From assembly GCA_038133505.1 (NCBI GenBank), contig JAYPTI010000082.1, forward strand, positions 1-14,687: DNA of 14,687 nt. The letters run 5' to 3'. The notes beneath the pieces are model-generated. The model was given only the letters and a program-made list of their open reading frames with translations, had not been told where the DNA came from and ran no database searches. Positions 13,043-14,687 of the stretch are shown piece after piece. The DNA comes from JAYQUR01 sp038133505. Lineage in GTDB: Bacteria > Pseudomonadota > Alphaproteobacteria > MPNO01 > UBA830. The stretch's first letter is position 1; every line of letters begins with the position of its first letter. The translations under genes and the position numbers were made by a program.

Positions 13043-14043
13043 GAGGAAACGGGAGCGTCGGCGCCGCCACCGTGATCGTCGCCGTCATCGGGGACGATCG
13101 GCAGGGAACGCTCCGATTGCGCGATAAGCGCGTCGACGTAATCGGCATATCGTTTCGCATCGACGCCGCGGCGTTTCGCCAGCTTCGCCGAGTAACGGTT
13201 GGCATCCGCGAAACAGCAGAAAGCTCCCTCGTAGTCGCCCAGCCGGTCCCTTGCCTTCCCCAATCGGCTGATCTGCAGTCGCTTCTGATCGTCGGGCGCG
13301 TCGTGCTCCAGCGCCTGTTCGAGACATCTTGCCTCGGTCTCGAAGTCCTTCTCGTGGGACGCGACGTGGGCGCGGAGATCGAGGAGCCCGGGATCTTCCG
13401 GATCGCAGTGCGCAAATGCCCTCTCCAGCAAATCCCGCGCCTCGGGCAGCCTGTTCTGACGCTGCAACATGTCGCCGTAATTGCCGTAAGCCTGCGCGAA
13501 GGCGGGATCCAGGCGAATGGCGGTTTCGAAATGCCCGGCCGCCTCGTCCATTGCTTCCTGGCGGCTCAGGATCGCCCCCAGGTTGCCGTGAAACAGGGCC
13601 GAGTCCGGATTCAAGGCGACCGCGCGACGGAGATGCTCGACCGCTTGATCGAGAAGATCCTGCTTGGCGAGCACCAGCCCGAGGTTGTTGTGCGCGTCGG
13701 CGTAGTCGCCGTCGATGCGGATGGCGGCGCGCAGGGCTTTCGCGGCCCAGGACAGCTCTCCGGCGGCTTCGTATGCCACGGACAGGTCGAACCGGGCCTC
13801 GGCGTTCGCCTCCTCGAGCGCGGCGCATTTCTCGAAATAGGGGACGGATTCCGCGGGCCTCCCGGAAAGCAGGTAGGCGACCCCGATCAGCTTGTTGAGC
13901 CGCGGATGGTCCGGATGCGCGGGCAGCGCGGCGAGCATTTTCGCCAACGCGTCGCCGAACCGCCCCTGATGCAGAAGAGCGCGATAGTCGTCGATCGGAA
14001 GCGACGCGTAAGACCCGGACGACGATACCTTTTCCCTCTCCAT
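12925..14043 (-). CDS. TPR domain, N-terminal half of a frameshifted TPR-sulfotransferase gene
   Basis: From the ATG at 14041-14043 (MEREKV) the frame encodes a short lead (about 1-15) and then roughly seven tetratricopeptide repeats, several canonical, for example DAHNNLGLVLAKQDLLDQAV and LFHGNLGAILSRQEAMDEAA. A helical linker (RYADYVDALIAQSERSLPIV) normally precedes a sulfotransferase domain in this family. After residue ~331 the frame leaves homology (VSSWGFPGRGRRFW) and stops at 12925. Adding one base at 13047-13049 gives APVFLVGFPRSGTTLLD and a single 578-residue protein, the usual architecture of alphaproteobacterial TPR-sulfotransferases. Other starts are ATG 14067 and an open frame back to 14217. 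I prefer 14043 because the upstream bases hold an inverted repeat with a -35-like TTGTCA. No start has a clear ribosome site. Confidence 0.78.
   Translation of the reverse strand: MEREKVSSSGSYASLPIDDYRALLHQGRFGDALAKMLAALPAHPDHPRLNKLIGVAYLLSGRPAESVPYFEKCAALEEANAEARFDLSVAYEAAGELSWAAKALRAAIRIDGDYADAHNNLGLVLAKQDLLDQAVEHLRRAVALNPDSALFHGNLGAILSRQEAMDEAAGHFETAIRLDPAFAQAYGNYGDMLQRQNRLPEARDLLERAFAHCDPEDPGLLDLRAHVASHEKDFETEARCLEQALEHDAPDDQKRLQISRLGKARDRLGDYEGAFCCFADANRYSAKLAKRRGVDAKRYADYVDALIAQSERSLPIVPDDGDDHGGGADAPVSSWGFPGRGRRFWIPSWAATRTYRCWRKNPSFTRYGNPPV
13047..13049 (-). other. Frameshift site (one A/T pair missing) in the TPR-sulfotransferase gene
   Basis: The plus strand reads ACGAGGAAACGGGAGCG around this AAA run. 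With AAAA, the minus strand would encode APVFLVGFPRSGTT without a break, and the total length from ATG 14043 to TGA 12308 becomes a whole number of codons (579). No X-XXY-YYZ slippery heptamer lies in the zero frame, so a real deletion or a sequencing/assembly error is likelier than programmed frameshifting. Confidence 0.8.
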
Positions 14044-14068
14044 CCCGATTGCGCGGACCGCCCGCATA

Positions 14069-14094
14069 TTGTCAGGCTTCGCGTCACCTGACAA
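14069..14094. promoter_or_regulatory. Inverted repeat TTGTCAGG-N10-CCTGACAA, candidate operator
   Basis: Perfect 8-bp arms at 14069-14076 and 14087-14094, with a 10-base spacer, lie in the divergent region between the TPR-sulfotransferase and HIT genes. Each arm contains TTGTCA, a 5/6 match to the -35 consensus. On the minus strand TTGTCA (14094-14089) is followed 17 bases later by a weak CAATAT, which would place transcription just before ATG 14043. It could be the site of a dimeric regulator or, less likely, an RNA stem-loop. Confidence 0.5.
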
Positions 14095-14234
14095 AGTCGC
14101 GGTCGCTGGAAGAGCGGGAAAAAAAACATGCCGGCAACGGATAGCAATTGCGACGTCTTTACCGGCGGGCGGGCGGATTTCCCGGACGTCGCGATGCCCG
14201 CGCCGGCCGGCTTTCATGAAACTTCAGAAGAGGA

Positions 14235-14253
14235 CGCCGGCCGTTAGCCGGCG
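14235..14253 (+). promoter_or_regulatory. 7-bp hairpin in the leader of the HIT gene
   Basis: CGCCGGC (14235-14241) pairs perfectly with GCCGGCG (14247-14253) around a CGTTA loop. A purine-rich AGAAGAGGA (14226-14234) sits just before the stem, and the ATG is 13 bases after it. There is no U-run on the plus strand. The stem could influence translation of the HIT gene, which has no ordinary ribosome site. Confidence 0.35.
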
Positions 14254-14266
14254 CAGTCCGATCGTC

Positions 14267-14665
14267 ATGTTCGAACTTGATAAGAGACTTGCCGCCGATA
14301 CGGCGGAGATCCGCGACCTCGATCTGTGCCGGGTGCTGCTGTTGAAGGATGTCCGCTATCCCTGGCTCATCCTGGTGCCGCGAAAGCGGGATCTCGTCGA
14401 AGTCGGCGACCTGTCCCGCGAAGACCGTATCGCGCTTTCGGACGAAATGGACCGGGCCGCCGGCGCGCTCCTGAGTCTCTACGCGCCGGACAAGATGAAT
14501 ATCGCGGCCATCGGCAACATCGTGCGCCAGCTGCATGTCCATGTCGTCGCACGCACCGAGGGCGACCCGGCATGGCCCGGGCCGGTCTGGGGCCACAGCC
14601 CGCCCGAGCCCTACGACGACGCCGCGCTGGCGGCGCGGATTTCGGAGATATCGGCCGCGCTCTGA
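14267..14665 (+). CDS. HIT-domain protein (histidine triad nucleotide hydrolase family)
   Basis: A 132-residue single-domain HIT protein, likely a cytosolic nucleotidyl hydrolase or transferase acting on nucleotide phosphoramidates or dinucleoside polyphosphates. The fold starts at MFELDKRLAADTAEI, continues through VRYPWLILVPRKRDLVEVGDL and DKMNIAAIGNIVRQLHVHV, and ends at DPAWPGPVWG. The signature HxHxHxx reads QLHVHVV: the first histidine is glutamine, while the two needed for catalysis (nucleophile and its neighbour) remain. This Q-variant with AWPGPVWG is, from memory, a known proteobacterial subgroup. The frame is open from 14069, but ATG 14267 begins the conserved domain. Its upstream region has a hairpin and no clear Shine-Dalgarno. 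It is divergent from the TPR-sulfotransferase gene and monocistronic in the window. Confidence 0.85.
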   Translation: MFELDKRLAADTAEIRDLDLCRVLLLKDVRYPWLILVPRKRDLVEVGDLSREDRIALSDEMDRAAGALLSLYAPDKMNIAAIGNIVRQLHVHVVARTEGDPAWPGPVWGHSPPEPYDDAALAARISEISAAL

Positions 14666-14687
14666 CGGACGCGGCGCACCGCCTAGC

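Noticed and set aside
13040..13060. Programmed -1 frameshift joining the TPR and sulfotransferase frames
   Set aside because: No slippery heptamer lies in the zero frame and no downstream stimulatory structure is evident. TPR-sulfotransferases are normally encoded in one frame.
14044..14217. N-terminal extension of the TPR protein back to 14217
   Set aside because: The extra residues (rich in Arg, Ala, Pro) show no TPR or signal-peptide pattern, and the stretch contains the inverted repeat and an A8 tract typical of intergenic DNA.
1..14687. Mobile element, CRISPR array or defence system
   Set aside because: I saw no transposase or integrase, no regularly spaced repeats, and no Cas, toxin-antitoxin or nuclease gene in any frame. 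The frameshift and lyase relic are the only signs of rearrangement.

Overview
The window is a gene-dense, GC-rich stretch of bacterial chromosome that looks alphaproteobacterial. G+C and third-position G/C are high (about 73% in 4261-4320, counted by hand). Nearly all the proteins belong to catabolic families common in Rhodospirillales- and Rhizobiales-like genomes. I see no tRNA, rRNA, CRISPR array, IS element or phage gene. The taxonomic call is inference only.

Layout, left to right. (1) 1-1204, plus strand: the 3' end of a phenylacetate-CoA ligase-like gene, then a complete HpcH/HpaI (CitE-like) CoA-ester lyase. (2) 1235-2212, minus: a nitronate monooxygenase-type FMN enzyme, parts of which have clearly lower G+C than the neighbours. 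Just beyond it, at 2284-2385, lies a plus-strand relic of the 3' end of a second CoA-ester lyase. (3) 2382-3206, minus: a class I SAM methyltransferase. (4) 3323-6176, plus: an MhpA-type flavin aromatic hydroxylase and an MFS exporter. (5) 6183-10010, minus: a LysR regulator followed by the iron-sulfur (CoxS-like) and molybdopterin (CoxL-like) subunits of a xanthine dehydrogenase-family hydroxylase, with no FAD subunit. (6) 10124-11337, plus, divergent from LysR: a gentisate-dioxygenase-like cupin and a SnoaL/NTF2-fold protein. (7) 11341-12204, minus: an isocitrate lyase/PEP mutase-family enzyme. (8) 12308-14043, minus: a TPR-sulfotransferase fusion gene broken by a one-base frameshift. (9) 14267-14665, plus: a HIT-domain protein.

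How it may work together (inference). The acyl-CoA ligase, CoA-ester lyase, flavin hydroxylase, molybdenum hydroxylase, ring-cleavage-like cupin, SnoaL protein and isocitrate-lyase-like enzyme are the types of step found in pathways that hydroxylate, open and dismantle an aromatic or N-heteroaromatic ring. The LysR gene, divergent from the cupin operon across an AT-rich palindromic region, is the obvious candidate regulator. The substrate cannot be read from the sequence, and I do not match the gene set to a named pathway.

The observations most worth following are the decayed second CoA-lyase tail and the lower-GC gene next to it, the frameshifted TPR-sulfotransferase, the two-subunit molybdenum hydroxylase without an FAD subunit paired with a single-cupin dioxygenase-like protein, and a perfect 8-bp inverted repeat at 14069-14094.
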